Notes: a model not told the origin generated them from the sequence alone. A DNA stretch of 64,000 nucleotides from Planococcus ruber (GCF_022819085.1 NZ_JALHAG010000001.1:641395-705394); one strand, 5' to 3'; counted from the first letter of the stretch, positions 23,724 to 32,760 are shown. Program-made: numbers and translations.

Positions 23724-25043
23724 TTATCGGATATATGGAGCCGGGTTTACCGCATTTGAGCGGGCGCCGTTCCAAGAGCCGATATGGATTTCAAAGTGAA
23801 GGTGAGGGCCAGTCGAGCGCCCTGTACTGCCGACTTCACCGACTTTTTGTCCTTGCGAAACGGATTGGCCAACTGATGTGCCGATTGCACTCATGTGTCC
23901 GTATACCGTTGCGTATTGCCGTCCGTTAATGGAATGCGTCATGATGACCACATTGCCGTAGCCGTTCATATAGCCGGCGTAAGTAACGTAGCCGCTCGCT
24001 GCTGCTACAATCGGTGTTCCGGTAACGTTGGCGATGTCCATTCCAAGATGCGATTCAGCGCCTGCGCCGATATCGCGTCCACCGAAGCCGGAAGTGAATC
24101 TTCCTGGAGCCGGTTGGATAAAGTTCGCGCTGCCTACAGCCGGCGCCACGTACGATGAGCTCGAGCCGGAGCTTGCACTCGCAGCTGCAGCCTTAGCTGC
24201 TGCGGCTTTGCGTTCCGCTGCTTCTTTTTTCTTGCGTTCGGCTTCCGCTTTGCGTGCAATTTCAGCTAAACGGGCTTGTTCTTTCGCGATTTTCTTTTCC
24301 AAGTTGGCGCTTAAGTTAAGGGCTTCATCACGTTGCTTCTCTAAATTGGATTTTTCTTTAGCCAAACGGTTTTGTTCAGCTTTCAATTCTTTCTCAAGGC
24401 CGGCCTGTTCTTGCTTTTTTGCATCAAGCGAGTTTTTCAATCCGACCAATTCGGCTTTTTTGTTTTCCTGTTCCGCTAATTTATTCTCAACTTCGGCTTT
24501 TTGTTCCGCCAACAGTTTTTTATCGTCCGCTTGTTCTTTCATGATTTGGCGGTCCGCTTCAATTAGCGTATTTACGGCTGAAAAACGGTCAATAAAATCG
24601 ATGAAGCTGTTCGCTCCAAGCAAAACATCTATGTAGTCTACAGAACCGCCGCTCAATTGAATGGCGCGTGCCCGGTCTTTCAACAATTCGTCGCGTTCCG
24701 CAATTTTCCGTTCCAACTCTTCAATCGATTTTCTCAATTCATCGATTTCAATTTTTGTTTGATCGATTTGAGCTTGGACCCCGTCAATTTTCGCTTCAGT
24801 CTCCTGAATTTGCTGGTCCAGCTTTTCAATTTGGCTAATGATCTTTTCCAGTTTCGTTTGATTTTCTGAAATCTCGTTCGCTTTTTGCTGGATTCCGGAA
24901 TTCAATTCGTTTTTCTTTTGATCGGCTTGCTGTTGCTTTTTCTCTAAATCGCTTAACGTATCGGCATTCGCTGACGGCATAACAAGCGTTAAAGACAAGA
25001 CGGCAGCAATAGCAGTCCCCGCCCATTTGGATAGTTGCTTCAT
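23724..25043 (-). CDS. Secreted coiled-coil murein peptidase or hydrolase activator, M23 (LytM) family
   Basis: A 439-residue secreted protein. A signal peptide (KWAGTAIAAVLSLTLVMPSANA) is followed by a long coiled coil (about residues 27-300) rich in Lys, Glu and Gln, then an Ala/Ser linker and a C-terminal M23 domain (about 325-437). The zinc residues are present: HLGMDIA, GHMSAIG and HLHFEIH. This is the EnvC/PcsB layout, in which the coiled coil keeps the peptidase inactive until it is bound by FtsEX or similar. The intact ligands suggest true peptidase activity. GGAGGG precedes the ATG. FtsEX genes are not in the window. Confidence 0.9.
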   Translation of the reverse strand: MKQLSKWAGTAIAAVLSLTLVMPSANADTLSDLEKKQQQADQKKNELNSGIQQKANEISENQTKLEKIISQIEKLDQQIQETEAKIDGVQAQIDQTKIEIDELRKSIEELERKIAERDELLKDRARAIQLSGGSVDYIDVLLGANSFIDFIDRFSAVNTLIEADRQIMKEQADDKKLLAEQKAEVENKLAEQENKKAELVGLKNSLDAKKQEQAGLEKELKAEQNRLAKEKSNLEKQRDEALNLSANLEKKIAKEQARLAEIARKAEAERKKKEAAERKAAAAKAAAASASSGSSSSYVAPAVGSANFIQPAPGRFTSGFGGRDIGAGAESHLGMDIANVTGTPIVAAASGYVTYAGYMNGYGNVVIMTHSINGRQYATVYGHMSAIGTSVGQSVSQGQKVGEVGSTGRSTGPHLHFEIHIGSWNGARSNAVNPAPYIR

Positions 25044-25231
25044 GTGTTCATTTCCCTCCTGGATAAGTGTTTCTCTCTATAGGTTGGTGCTTTATCAATA
25101 AATTCAGTTCATGAAAATTGCTGAAAAACAGCAGCGCACCTATTGTAACATGAGTAAAAACAGTTTTTTATTACAGTTTTGTATCAAAATTATATCGCTA
25201 TATTTCATTGGCAGAGTCTTAAGGCTCAGAA

Positions 25232-25274
25232 AAGCGGAAAACCCCTTCCTTTAAAAACAATAAAGGAAGAGGTT
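25232..25274 (-). terminator. Intrinsic terminator of the uspA-type gene
   Basis: Minus strand: AACCTCTTCCTTTA (25261-25274) pairs with TAAAGGAAGGGGTT (25240-25253), 7-base loop, one G-U pair, then a T-rich tail. The rest of 25044-25297 is A+T-rich and shows nothing else clear. Confidence 0.8.
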
Positions 25275-25297
25275 TAACATCTTTCTGATTCAGTATG

Positions 25298-25759
25298 TTA
25301 TGCTTCGATGCTTTCAGGTTCCTCAGTGCGAACGACAAGCACATCACAATGGGCAGAACGGATGATCCGTTCGGATACGCTTCCGAGGAAGATGCGTTCT
25401 GCTGCATTCAAGCCGGTAGCCCCGCAAATAATCAAGTCGATGTGGTATTTCTTGACCAGGTCAACGGGAATCAGCTTTTTAGGCGAACCGTACTCAATCA
25501 CAACGTGGACGTTTTCAGCGCCAGCGGAAATGGCCGCTTCCTTGTAGCTGGCCATTAGTTTCTCGGAACTGGCCATTGCATCTTTTGCAATTGCCTGGCT
25601 GTATGCTTCAACGGAGCCAAAAGATTGGTTGTCGATAATATGGACAAGATACAAAGCGGAGTTATTGCGGGCAGCAATCCCGATCGATTTTTTGAAGGCA
25701 AGGTCGGCTTCATTCGAACCGTCTACCGCAACTAAAATATTTTGATATTCTATGGGCAT
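25298..25759 (-). CDS. Universal stress protein, UspA family
   Basis: A 153-residue single-domain Usp protein. The ATP-binding residues are present: ILVAVDGSNEADLAF at the start and GATGLNAAERIFLGSVSERI (G-2x-G-9x-G-S, about residues 113-133), followed by SAHCDVLVVR. So it is the ATP-binding kind. Members support survival under starvation and respiratory or oxidative stress; the specific role is not known. GAGGAATT-type ribosome-binding site before the ATG. Transcribed alone. Confidence 0.92.
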   Translation of the reverse strand: MPIEYQNILVAVDGSNEADLAFKKSIGIAARNNSALYLVHIIDNQSFGSVEAYSQAIAKDAMASSEKLMASYKEAAISAGAENVHVVIEYGSPKKLIPVDLVKKYHIDLIICGATGLNAAERIFLGSVSERIIRSAHCDVLVVRTEEPESIEA

Positions 25760-25956
25760 TTGAATTCCTCCTGTCTATACAGTTCTTTTTCCACACCTAT
25801 GCTGTAAATTCCTTTTTTATTTCATTATTCTTACAGTAAAGTATGTCAATAAAGTGAAAAGTTGTTTGGCTCAAAGAAAAAAGGTGGGAAATTTGTTTTG
25901 AATGGGAATGTTCTATATATTGACTATAAGAGAAACTGAAGGTTTGGGTGAAGCGG

Positions 25957-26514
25957 ATGGCAGTGGCAGAGTGGATGTTCATTGGAATTAGTGTGATATG
26001 GATCGGAGAATTCATTTTCTTCCGAAATCGGGGCGTCGGGGAAGGCGATCCATATGAAAAAAAATCTTTTTATTATATTCTTGCTGCACTTGGAGCTACG
26101 ATTGCTGCGGCTCTGCTGCTGCAGGAAATCGGAACCGGCACAGAAATCGGCCGATTCATGCGCGGGACTGGTTTAGTGCTGTTTGCTTTGGGTGTATTCT
26201 TAAGATTTTGGGGAATCCTCCATTTGAAAAGCCAATTTACCCGGCATGTCACGGTCCGGGAAGGCGACGAAATCGTCAGTTCCGGCCCATACCGGATGCT
26301 GCGGCATCCGCTCTACACGGCGCTGCTATTAATTGGCATCGGCATGGCCTTATTTTGCACAAGCCTGATCGCGGCAATTTTAGGAGGAGCTCTTGTCATC
26401 TGGACGTTACTGAAACGCATCAGCTACGAAGAGGAGCTGTTGATCGAAAAATTCGGTCCGGCGTATGCCGAATGGATGAAAAAGAGGGCAAGGCTGGTGC
26501 CATTTATTTATTAA
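25957..26514 (+). CDS. Isoprenylcysteine carboxyl methyltransferase-like membrane protein
   Basis: About 185 residues with four or five membrane helices and the ICMT/PEMT signature near the C terminus: VSSGPYRMLRHPLYTALLL (about residues 108-126) and then RISYEEELLIEKFGPAYAEW. These bind S-adenosylmethionine in eukaryotic Icmt; in bacteria the methyl acceptor is mostly unknown. I use ATG 25957 rather than the GTG nine bases earlier. It stands alone between the uspA-type and fnr genes. Confidence 0.8.
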   Translation: MAVAEWMFIGISVIWIGEFIFFRNRGVGEGDPYEKKSFYYILAALGATIAAALLLQEIGTGTEIGRFMRGTGLVLFALGVFLRFWGILHLKSQFTRHVTVREGDEIVSSGPYRMLRHPLYTALLLIGIGMALFCTSLIAAILGGALVIWTLLKRISYEEELLIEKFGPAYAEWMKKRARLVPFIY

Positions 26515-26633
26515 TAAAGAGAGATAACTGCCGCGTTTTGGCAGTTTTTTAATGGAAAAATACATTTTTCAAAGCTCAAAATATGATAATCTTGAAATAT
26601 ACGACACAATCTTTTGAGGAATGAGGGCTCAAT

Positions 26634-27335
26634 TTGGAACGGACAGCGGCAACCCAAAAATTCACAATGGAAATGGACCTGCATGCGGAAATTAAGAAAA
26701 TAGTGAAGTCTTATCCAAGAAACAGTTATCTTTTCCGGGAAGGTGACGACGTCAAAGGGATTTACATCATCCAGTCCGGAAAAGTCCAAATCGGGAAAGT
26801 GACGCCGGATGGCCGGGAACTCACGTTGAAAATTTGCGGGCCGGATCAGATTGTCGGAGAAATCACGGTCTTTTCAGAAGCCGCCAAATACATGCTGGAC
26901 GCACGGGCGATCGAACCCGTCGTGTGCACAAAAATTGCGATAGAGGATTTGGAGGAAGGGCTGCTGAAAAATCCGAAATTGTCAGCGGCGTTCATGAAAT
27001 GGATGGGCATCGATCAGCAAAAGACCCAGACGAAATTTCGCGACCTGCTCCTTCATGGCAAAAAAGGGGCGCTTTACTCCACATTAATCCGGTTGAGCAA
27101 TAGCTATGGCGTCCGGCAGCCGGAAGGCATTTTGATTGATCTGGCGTTGACCAATCAGGAACTCGCCAATTTCTGCGGCATGACCCGTGAAGTGGTTAAC
27201 CGGATGCTCAGTGAGCTAAAAAAAGAGCAAGTCATTTCGATGGTGAACGGCAAAATGCTGATTCACGATCTTTCCTATTTAAAAACCGAAATCAATTGCG
27301 AAAATTGCCCGATTTCATTTTGCAAAATCGATTAA
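26634..27335 (+). CDS. fnr: Fnr, oxygen-sensing Crp-family regulator
   Basis: A 233-residue regulator with a cyclic-nucleotide-type sensor domain (residues 20-120), a dimer helix, and a helix-turn-helix (about 170-195, LTNQELANFCGMTREVVNRM). The C terminus ends INCENCPISFCKID, placing Cys222, Cys225 and Cys230 in the same C-x2-C-x4-C pattern as the [4Fe-4S] ligands of B. subtilis Fnr; the Asp of KFRDLLLHGKKG (137) matches the fourth ligand there. It should thus sense oxygen. The start is a TTG with GAGGG 6 bases upstream. An FNR box lies before the oxidase operon that follows. Confidence 0.9.
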   Translation: MERTAATQKFTMEMDLHAEIKKIVKSYPRNSYLFREGDDVKGIYIIQSGKVQIGKVTPDGRELTLKICGPDQIVGEITVFSEAAKYMLDARAIEPVVCTKIAIEDLEEGLLKNPKLSAAFMKWMGIDQQKTQTKFRDLLLHGKKGALYSTLIRLSNSYGVRQPEGILIDLALTNQELANFCGMTREVVNRMLSELKKEQVISMVNGKMLIHDLSYLKTEINCENCPISFCKID

Positions 27336-27354
27336 AAACTAAATGCAAGAGCAA

Positions 27355-27392
27355 GAAGCGGTCCTGGAGCAATCCGGGATCGCTTCTTTTTT
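27355..27392 (+). terminator. Intrinsic terminator after fnr
   Basis: GAAGCGGTCC (27355-27364) pairs with GGATCGCTTC (27377-27386) including one G-U pair, then TTTTTT. Confidence 0.85.
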
Positions 27393-27430
27393 GTCTAAAA
27401 TTCGACAGCTGCTGCAAAAAGAGGCGAGTG

Positions 27431-27446
27431 TGTGAGAAATATCACA
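27431..27446 (+). promoter_or_regulatory. FNR box of the ba3 oxidase operon
   Basis: TGTGAGAAATATCACA is a perfect TGTGA-N6-TCACA palindrome, the binding sequence of Bacillus Fnr. If the -10 is TACGTT (27468-27473), transcription would begin near 27480 and the box would be centred at -41.5, the usual position for activation. Confidence 0.75.
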
Positions 27447-27507
27447 ATGTTCAAAGGCAGAAAGGCTTACGTTAGGAGTAAGAGATCGACAGAAGAGGTG
27501 AAAGAAA

Positions 27508-27630
27508 ATGAGCAAAAAAGATGATCACGCGAACGTAGACCTCCGCGGAACTTTGATCAGTGTGTTTTTTGTAGGCGTTGTGATTGTCGCCATGTGGGTC
27601 ATCGTCTATTCGATGTATGTCGCAAGGTGA
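27508..27630 (+). CDS. cbaD: Cytochrome ba3-type oxidase subunit IIa
   Basis: A 40-residue membrane peptide: about 14 polar residues, then one helix (LISVFFVGVVIVAMWVIVYS) and a short basic end. Its size, single helix and place directly before subunit II match the third subunit (IIa) of ba3-type oxidases such as that of Thermus. GAGGTGAAAG precedes the ATG. It is below the length most gene finders report. Confidence 0.8.
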   Translation: MSKKDDHANVDLRGTLISVFFVGVVIVAMWVIVYSMYVAR

Positions 27631-27660
27631 AAAAGGATGAAGGAAAAGGAGTAGAGGAAC

Positions 27661-28128
27661 ATGCATCTTCATAAATTCGAAAAAATTTGGCTGACTTTCG
27701 GCATTGTCGCATTAGCCGTCTTTCTGGGCGTCGTCGGCGTGAGTGCCTTTTCGCAGGACCATACGCCGGCGGGCGGGATGGACACGATCGACCCGAAAAA
27801 AGTGAATGAGACTGCACCATTCGATAAACCGGGCGTGACGCAATTGGATGACGACACGTACCAAGTGGCAATCGTCGCAATGGCATTCGGCTACAATGCA
27901 CCGGATCTTAAAGTGCCGGCCGGAAAAGAAATCATCTTCAAAGTGACCAGCACCGATGTGGTCCACAGTTTTACGATCGATAACACCAAAGTGAATATGA
28001 TGGTCGTGCCGGGGCGCATCACCACAAAGTCTTACACATTCGACAAACCCGGAAAATACTTGATTCTCTGCAACGAATATTGCGGTACAGGGCATCACAT
28101 GATGTTCAATGAAATAGAGGTGTATTAA
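27661..28128 (+). CDS. cbaB: Cytochrome ba3-type oxidase subunit II
   Basis: A 155-residue subunit with one N-terminal membrane helix (about residues 8-30) and a periplasm-side cupredoxin domain. The binuclear CuA site is complete: the His of VVHSFTID and the C-terminal LCNEYCGTGHHMM (two Cys, Glu, His, Met). It takes electrons from cytochrome c and passes them to subunit I. It is the short, single-helix form typical of B-family (ba3) oxidases. It ends two bases before the subunit I gene. Confidence 0.93.
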   Translation: MHLHKFEKIWLTFGIVALAVFLGVVGVSAFSQDHTPAGGMDTIDPKKVNETAPFDKPGVTQLDDDTYQVAIVAMAFGYNAPDLKVPAGKEIIFKVTSTDVVHSFTIDNTKVNMMVVPGRITTKSYTFDKPGKYLILCNEYCGTGHHMMFNEIEVY

Positions 28129-28130
28129 AG

Positions 28131-29783
28131 ATGATTGCTGCACAAGATCGAAAAATCGCTTTATGGAATATCGGCGTTGCGTATACGGCGTTCTTGATCG
28201 GGACCTTATGCGGGCTGCTTCAAGTGTTCATCCGGAATGATGCGCTGCAATTGCCGGCTTGGCTGGATTATTATCAAATTTTAACAGCACACGGCGTGCT
28301 GCTCGCACTTATTTTTACGACCTTTTTTATTTTCGGTTTTTTCATTACCGGCATGAGCAAAAGTTTAGGGGCATTCGGCCCGAAAGTCCGCCTGTTTTCC
28401 TGGATCGGCTTCTGGGTGACGCTGCTTGGCACCGTCATGGCGACCGTAATGATTGTTTCCGGAGAAGCTTCCGTTCTTTACACATTTTATGCACCGCTAA
28501 AAGGCAGCGGCTGGTTTTATGTCGGCTTGGCTTTGGTCATTGTCGGCACGTGGATCAGCAGTTTTGCACTCGTGGGCCATTATATCGTTTGGCGCAAAAC
28601 GCATAAAGGCGAATTAAGTCCGTTATTTGCATTTATGACGATCACGACAATCATCCTTTGGATCATTGCTTGTCTGGGAGTCGTCGCCACCGTATTGTTC
28701 CAATACATCCCGTGGGCATTCGGGTGGACAGACACCATCAATGTAGAACTCAGCCGTTCGCTGTTCTGGTATTTCGGGCATCCGCTGGTCTACTTCTGGC
28801 TCCTGCCGGCGTATATGGCCTGGTACGTAATTGTACCGAAATTATTGGGCGTGAAAGTGTTCAGTGATTCTTTGGCCCGCTTATCGTTTGTCTTATTCAT
28901 TCTGTTTTCCATCCCGGTTGGATTCCACCACCAATTGACAGAACCGGGGATTTCGAACTTCTGGAAATTCCTGCAGGTTGTCTTAACGTTCATGGTCATC
29001 ATTCCGTCGTTGATGACGGCCTTCTCGATGTTCGCTACGTTTGAAATTTCGGGACGCAAAAAAGGCGGCACGGGATTATTCGGCTGGTTCAAAAAACTTC
29101 CGTGGAAGGATGTCCGCTTCACATCAATCTTTATCGCGATGGCGTTCTTCATTCCTGGCGGTGCCGGCGGAATCATCAATGCCAGTTTCCAATTGAACGA
29201 AGTCGTCCATAACACTTTATGGATTGTCGGGCATTTCCACATCACAGTCGGCACGCCGGTCGCGATGACGTTCATGGGGATGACGTTCTGGCTCATTCCG
29301 TATTTGACCGGCCGCAAATTTACGAAGTCGATGCAAATTCTCGGATTCGTCCAAATCATCACCTGGTCGATCGGCATGCTCTTGATGTCGACAGCCCAGC
29401 ACGTCCTAGGACTTCTAGGAGCGCCGAGACGAACTGCATACTCCGGCTATAACGGACACGAATCTGCATTAGAATGGTTCGACGGCATTTTAACCAACCA
29501 TGTGACGATGGCTGTCGGCGGAAGCATCCTGTTCCTTTCTGCCATGATCCTGATTTACATTGTGGTCATGACGATGTTCTTGTCGCCAAAAGCTGTGAAG
29601 CCGGAAGAAATTGTTGAATTTCCGATGGCCGAAAGCGACAAAGAGAGCACACCGAAGTGGCTGGAGAACTGGTGGATTTGGATCGGCATTGCGGTCTTCC
29701 TGATTGTCGCCGCTTATGCGATCCCATTAAGCCATATGATTCACCATGCACCACCAGGATCGGAAGGATTTAAAACTTGGTAG
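28131..29783 (+). CDS. cbaA: Cytochrome ba3-type oxidase subunit I
   Basis: A 550-residue heme-copper oxidase subunit with 12 or 13 membrane helices. It carries the low-spin heme His (TAHGVLLALI), the CuB His and cross-linked Tyr in the sequence FGHPLVYFWLLPAY, the HH pair (GFHHQLTEP), and the two heme His of VGHFHITVGTPV. The pattern is that of B-type oxidases, which have high oxygen affinity and a single proton channel. It reduces O2 to water and pumps protons. The FNR box upstream fits use at low oxygen. Confidence 0.94.
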   Translation: MIAAQDRKIALWNIGVAYTAFLIGTLCGLLQVFIRNDALQLPAWLDYYQILTAHGVLLALIFTTFFIFGFFITGMSKSLGAFGPKVRLFSWIGFWVTLLGTVMATVMIVSGEASVLYTFYAPLKGSGWFYVGLALVIVGTWISSFALVGHYIVWRKTHKGELSPLFAFMTITTIILWIIACLGVVATVLFQYIPWAFGWTDTINVELSRSLFWYFGHPLVYFWLLPAYMAWYVIVPKLLGVKVFSDSLARLSFVLFILFSIPVGFHHQLTEPGISNFWKFLQVVLTFMVIIPSLMTAFSMFATFEISGRKKGGTGLFGWFKKLPWKDVRFTSIFIAMAFFIPGGAGGIINASFQLNEVVHNTLWIVGHFHITVGTPVAMTFMGMTFWLIPYLTGRKFTKSMQILGFVQIITWSIGMLLMSTAQHVLGLLGAPRRTAYSGYNGHESALEWFDGILTNHVTMAVGGSILFLSAMILIYIVVMTMFLSPKAVKPEEIVEFPMAESDKESTPKWLENWWIWIGIAVFLIVAAYAIPLSHMIHHAPPGSEGFKTW

Positions 29784-29795
29784 GAGTTGAGCGCA

Positions 29796-29882
29796 ATGTT
29801 GATCACCGCATTATCCTTAATGATTATTTTCATCGTCTTCACGGCCATGCTGATTGAAACAGGCATAACAGACGAAGAATAG
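29796..29882 (+). CDS. 28-residue single-helix membrane peptide behind the oxidase
   Basis: A short frame starting 12 bases after the subunit I stop, with TAGGAG 7 bases before its ATG. Nearly all of it is one hydrophobic helix (LSLMIIFIVFTAMLIE), ending in an acidic tail (TDEE). It lies before the operon terminator, so it is co-transcribed with the oxidase. It may be a further small subunit or assembly factor. I do not know a named family for it. Confidence 0.6.
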   Translation: MLITALSLMIIFIVFTAMLIETGITDEE

Positions 29883-29888
29883 AAAGAA

Positions 29889-29926
29889 AACTGCCTTTCC
29901 GCCTATCGGAGAGGCAGTTTTTTTGT
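29889..29926 (+). terminator. Intrinsic terminator of the oxidase operon
   Basis: AACTGCCT (29889-29896) pairs with AGGCAGTT (29912-29919) around an inner TCCG/CGGA stem, then TTTTTT. Between here and 30146 there is only a possible -10 TATAAT at 29969 and no gene. Confidence 0.88.
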
Positions 29927-30146
29927 TTAAATGAAAAAACAGACTATTCAGCAATAAGACTTCATGCCTATAATGAATTACTGCAATAAAATTACAGAAA
30001 TCTTGATAAGAAGACGCGGCAATTTATTGGCTTTTCTTCTTTATCACTAATTCCCATTAAGAAAATCAAAAAACTGCCGATAGTAAAAGAAAAGCCGTTT
30101 TCACAAAAATGGCTTCAAAACATCATGAAGATTTGGGAGAGACGAT

Positions 30147-32435
30147 ATGACACTGAAGATGAAGACTGCGGGACTTATCGGCATTACAATGGCAGCATTT
30201 ATCATTTTAATCTTCCTTTTCATGCGGCCCGTCATATTGAACGACGCCAAGTTGATGGATGGGGAATCCTTGGAAACCGACCGGGAACGTGTGGAAAGCT
30301 ACATCGAGTCGGAAAAGATGGATTTGCAGCGTTTTAACCGCGATTGGGCGGTATGGGACGATTCCTACACTTTTATGCAAAATCGCAGCGAAGCATATAT
30401 TCGTTCCAATCTAATTCAAGAAACATTTGAAAACAGTGCCATTAATTTAATGGTTTTCATCAATACAAAAGGCGAGGTCATCTATGCGAATGGCTACGAC
30501 TTAACAGATGGCTCGGAGTTGGATTTGGCTAGCAGCTTGCAGCAGGTTCCGGAAATCATCGAAGAAGCTGAAAATGGAAACGGGCTAGTGATCATTGAAG
30601 ATTCCAGTTTTGGATCGGTGATGGTTGCAGTGGATGAAATTCTGGGAAGCGAAGGCCAAGGCCCATCGACAGGCCGGCTGGCTTCGGGTATTTTCCTGGA
30701 CGAATCTTTTTTTAATACGATGCGCAATACATTGGCACTGGATGTGCAAGTAGTCAATAAAGAAGCGGGAGATCTGAAAATTCAGGAACTGGATGAAAAG
30801 ACATTGAGCAGTTTGATTGCGGTTAGTGACGGCTTGACGCTTGAATTGAAGAAAGACCGGAAGTATTACCAGCAGAAGTCGAGCAGCATGAATGGCCTTT
30901 TTCTGGCGTTGGCTATCGCTACCGTTATTTTGGTTGTTCTTGTCTATTATTTAATAGATATGCTTGTCTTATCGAGGATTTCTCACCTTTCTGTCCAATT
31001 GAAAGATGTAGATTTCGACAAAGCCCAATCCTTGGAAGTCGAAAATTCACGAAATGCCGAAGATGAAATCACCGATCTGGAAAATTCGATCCAAAATATG
31101 CTGACGAGTTTGGAAAAAGCCCATGCAGATGTATCAAAACTGGCCTTTTTTGACCAACTTACCGGCCTTCCAAACCGTTTCAGCTTGTATAAAGATTTCC
31201 TGAAGCGCATCGAAACAGAGCAGGCTTCTTTTTCTGTGCTGTTTTTCGATCTGGATGGCTTCAAGCGAATCAACGATTTATACGGCCACAACAGCGGTGA
31301 TGAAGTGCTGAAGCAAATCGGCCGGCGGTTAAGCGGAAAGTCTCTCCGAAAAGGAAGCCGGCTCTACCGGATCGGCGGAGACGAATTTGTATTGATTTCG
31401 GATACGGCCGACCGTGCAAAATTAACCGATGAAATTGCAGAAGTGATGGCGGCGGTTCATAAAGTCTTTAAGCTTGGCAAAGTGACTACGAGCATTTCAG
31501 CAAGCATTGGGGTCAGCTTATACCCGTCAAATGCCAGAACTTTGGACGATTTGCTGCAATATGCGGATGTAGCGATGTACGCGGCGAAAAAGAACGGCAA
31601 GAACCATTTTGTTTTCTATGAAGACATCACAGACAAGCATCTCTACAAATACTTATTGAATTTGAAAAATGATTTGGCCGACGCGATTGCCAATAACGAA
31701 TTCTTTCTTGAGTACCAGCCCATCATGGACAATAAAGGCGAGCGCATCCAGGCGGTGGAAGCGCTCATTCGCTGGAATCATCCAAAAGAAGGGCTGATTG
31801 CACCGCTGCGTTTTATTCCATTAGCCGAGGAGACGGGCATGATGAAAGACATTGGCGATTGGGTCATCCGCAATGCGGTAAAGGATCTTCAAAAGTGGAA
31901 CCAGGAAAATGGCCAGTCGCTGTCTTTGGCCATCAACGTTTCAAAAGCCCAGCTGAGGTTCAAGAAAGAGCTGATCGAATTGATTGACGAAGTGCTGGAA
32001 GAACAGGAGTTTCCGGCGCATCAGCTTCAGATTGAAATTACGGAAAGCGATACCGCAGCGGAGCACGAAGAGATTGTGGACTTTATCAACGAGTTGAAAC
32101 GCCGCAATATCCAAGTGGCGTTGGATGATTTCGGTGTCGGGACTTCTTCGCTGTATCATCTTCTGGAATTGGACGTGGATATTGTGAAAATCGACCGCAG
32201 CTTCCTGCGCCAAGTGCCTGCCAGTGAAAAAGATACAGCTCTGCTGAAAGGAATTTACAGCACCTTGTATGATTTGAACATCCAGCTGGTAACAGAAGGC
32301 ATCGAAACAGAAGAACAGCGCGATTTCGTCTCGGCAAAAAACGGCTCTTATTTGCAAGGCTTCTATTTCAGTAAGCCCGTTCTTTTGGAGGAATTGAAGA
32401 AGATGCAGGAGGCTTGGGAAAAGACTTTATTATAA
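30147..32435 (+). CDS. Membrane diguanylate cyclase/phosphodiesterase (CHASE-like, GGDEF, EAL)
   Basis: A 762-residue protein with a membrane helix at about 8-28, an extracellular domain (30-245, CHASE4-like with the stretch DWAVWDDSYTFM), a second helix near 253-275, a HAMP-like linker, a GGDEF domain (about 335-490) and an EAL domain (about 505-750). GGDEF is intact (YRIGGDEFVL); the product-inhibition site RxxD reads RKGS and is lost. EAL has EALIRW, AINVS, EITE, DDFGVGTSS, VKIDRSF and VTEGIE, so both activities are possible. The ligand of the outer domain is unknown. GGGAGAG precedes the ATG. Confidence 0.9.
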   Translation: MTLKMKTAGLIGITMAAFIILIFLFMRPVILNDAKLMDGESLETDRERVESYIESEKMDLQRFNRDWAVWDDSYTFMQNRSEAYIRSNLIQETFENSAINLMVFINTKGEVIYANGYDLTDGSELDLASSLQQVPEIIEEAENGNGLVIIEDSSFGSVMVAVDEILGSEGQGPSTGRLASGIFLDESFFNTMRNTLALDVQVVNKEAGDLKIQELDEKTLSSLIAVSDGLTLELKKDRKYYQQKSSSMNGLFLALAIATVILVVLVYYLIDMLVLSRISHLSVQLKDVDFDKAQSLEVENSRNAEDEITDLENSIQNMLTSLEKAHADVSKLAFFDQLTGLPNRFSLYKDFLKRIETEQASFSVLFFDLDGFKRINDLYGHNSGDEVLKQIGRRLSGKSLRKGSRLYRIGGDEFVLISDTADRAKLTDEIAEVMAAVHKVFKLGKVTTSISASIGVSLYPSNARTLDDLLQYADVAMYAAKKNGKNHFVFYEDITDKHLYKYLLNLKNDLADAIANNEFFLEYQPIMDNKGERIQAVEALIRWNHPKEGLIAPLRFIPLAEETGMMKDIGDWVIRNAVKDLQKWNQENGQSLSLAINVSKAQLRFKKELIELIDEVLEEQEFPAHQLQIEITESDTAAEHEEIVDFINELKRRNIQVALDDFGVGTSSLYHLLELDVDIVKIDRSFLRQVPASEKDTALLKGIYSTLYDLNIQLVTEGIETEEQRDFVSAKNGSYLQGFYFSKPVLLEELKKMQEAWEKTLL

Positions 32436-32526
32436 AAAGGTACCTGCCCATATTTCTGAGAAAGATGTGAAACTGGCCAAAACCTGTTATGATAAGAGGA
32501 TTCCCAGAAAGTAACGGAGTGATAAC

Positions 32527-32718
32527 ATGACTAAAAAAGCGAAAGCCAAAAGCGGCATAGGCCAAGGGACCGGGAAAAAAGGCTGGAACCGCTGGAAAAC
32601 CGGCGCCAACAAAGCGAAAAGCTTTAAGCCGTATACCAGCAAAGCCAATAAGAAAACCGATGGATCAAAATCTGGCCAATCGGCTAACAACGAGCCGCCT
32701 GAATGGATCGACGGCTAA
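32527..32718 (+). CDS. Small lysine-rich protein, DUF3934-like
   Basis: A 63-residue, strongly basic protein with the stretch GTGKKGWNRWKTGANKAKS, which resembles DUF3934 proteins of Bacillus. No hydrophobic segment. CGGAG lies 8 bases before the ATG and a terminator follows, so it is a genuine single-gene unit. Function unknown; the composition allows RNA or DNA contact, which is only a guess. Confidence 0.65.
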   Translation: MTKKAKAKSGIGQGTGKKGWNRWKTGANKAKSFKPYTSKANKKTDGSKSGQSANNEPPEWIDG

Positions 32719-32731
32719 ATCCGACATATTG

Positions 32732-32760
32732 AAGCTGCCCGATGATGGGTGGCTTTTTTT
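32732..32760 (+). terminator. Intrinsic terminator
   Basis: AAGCTGCCC pairs with GGGTGGCTT (two G-U pairs) around GATGAT, then a run of eight T. Confidence 0.8.

Noticed and set aside
24028-24636. Plus-strand frame of 202 codons opposite the coiled-coil peptidase
   Set aside because: Alanine-, serine- and phenylalanine-rich shadow of a low-complexity coiled coil.
28790-29377. Minus-strand frame of 195 codons opposite cbaA
   Set aside because: Mirror of an oxidase gene whose motifs are all intact on the plus strand.
29969-29974. TATAAT as promoter for the GGDEF/EAL gene
   Set aside because: No recognisable -35 at the right spacing and the gene is about 170 bases away; left as a possibility only.
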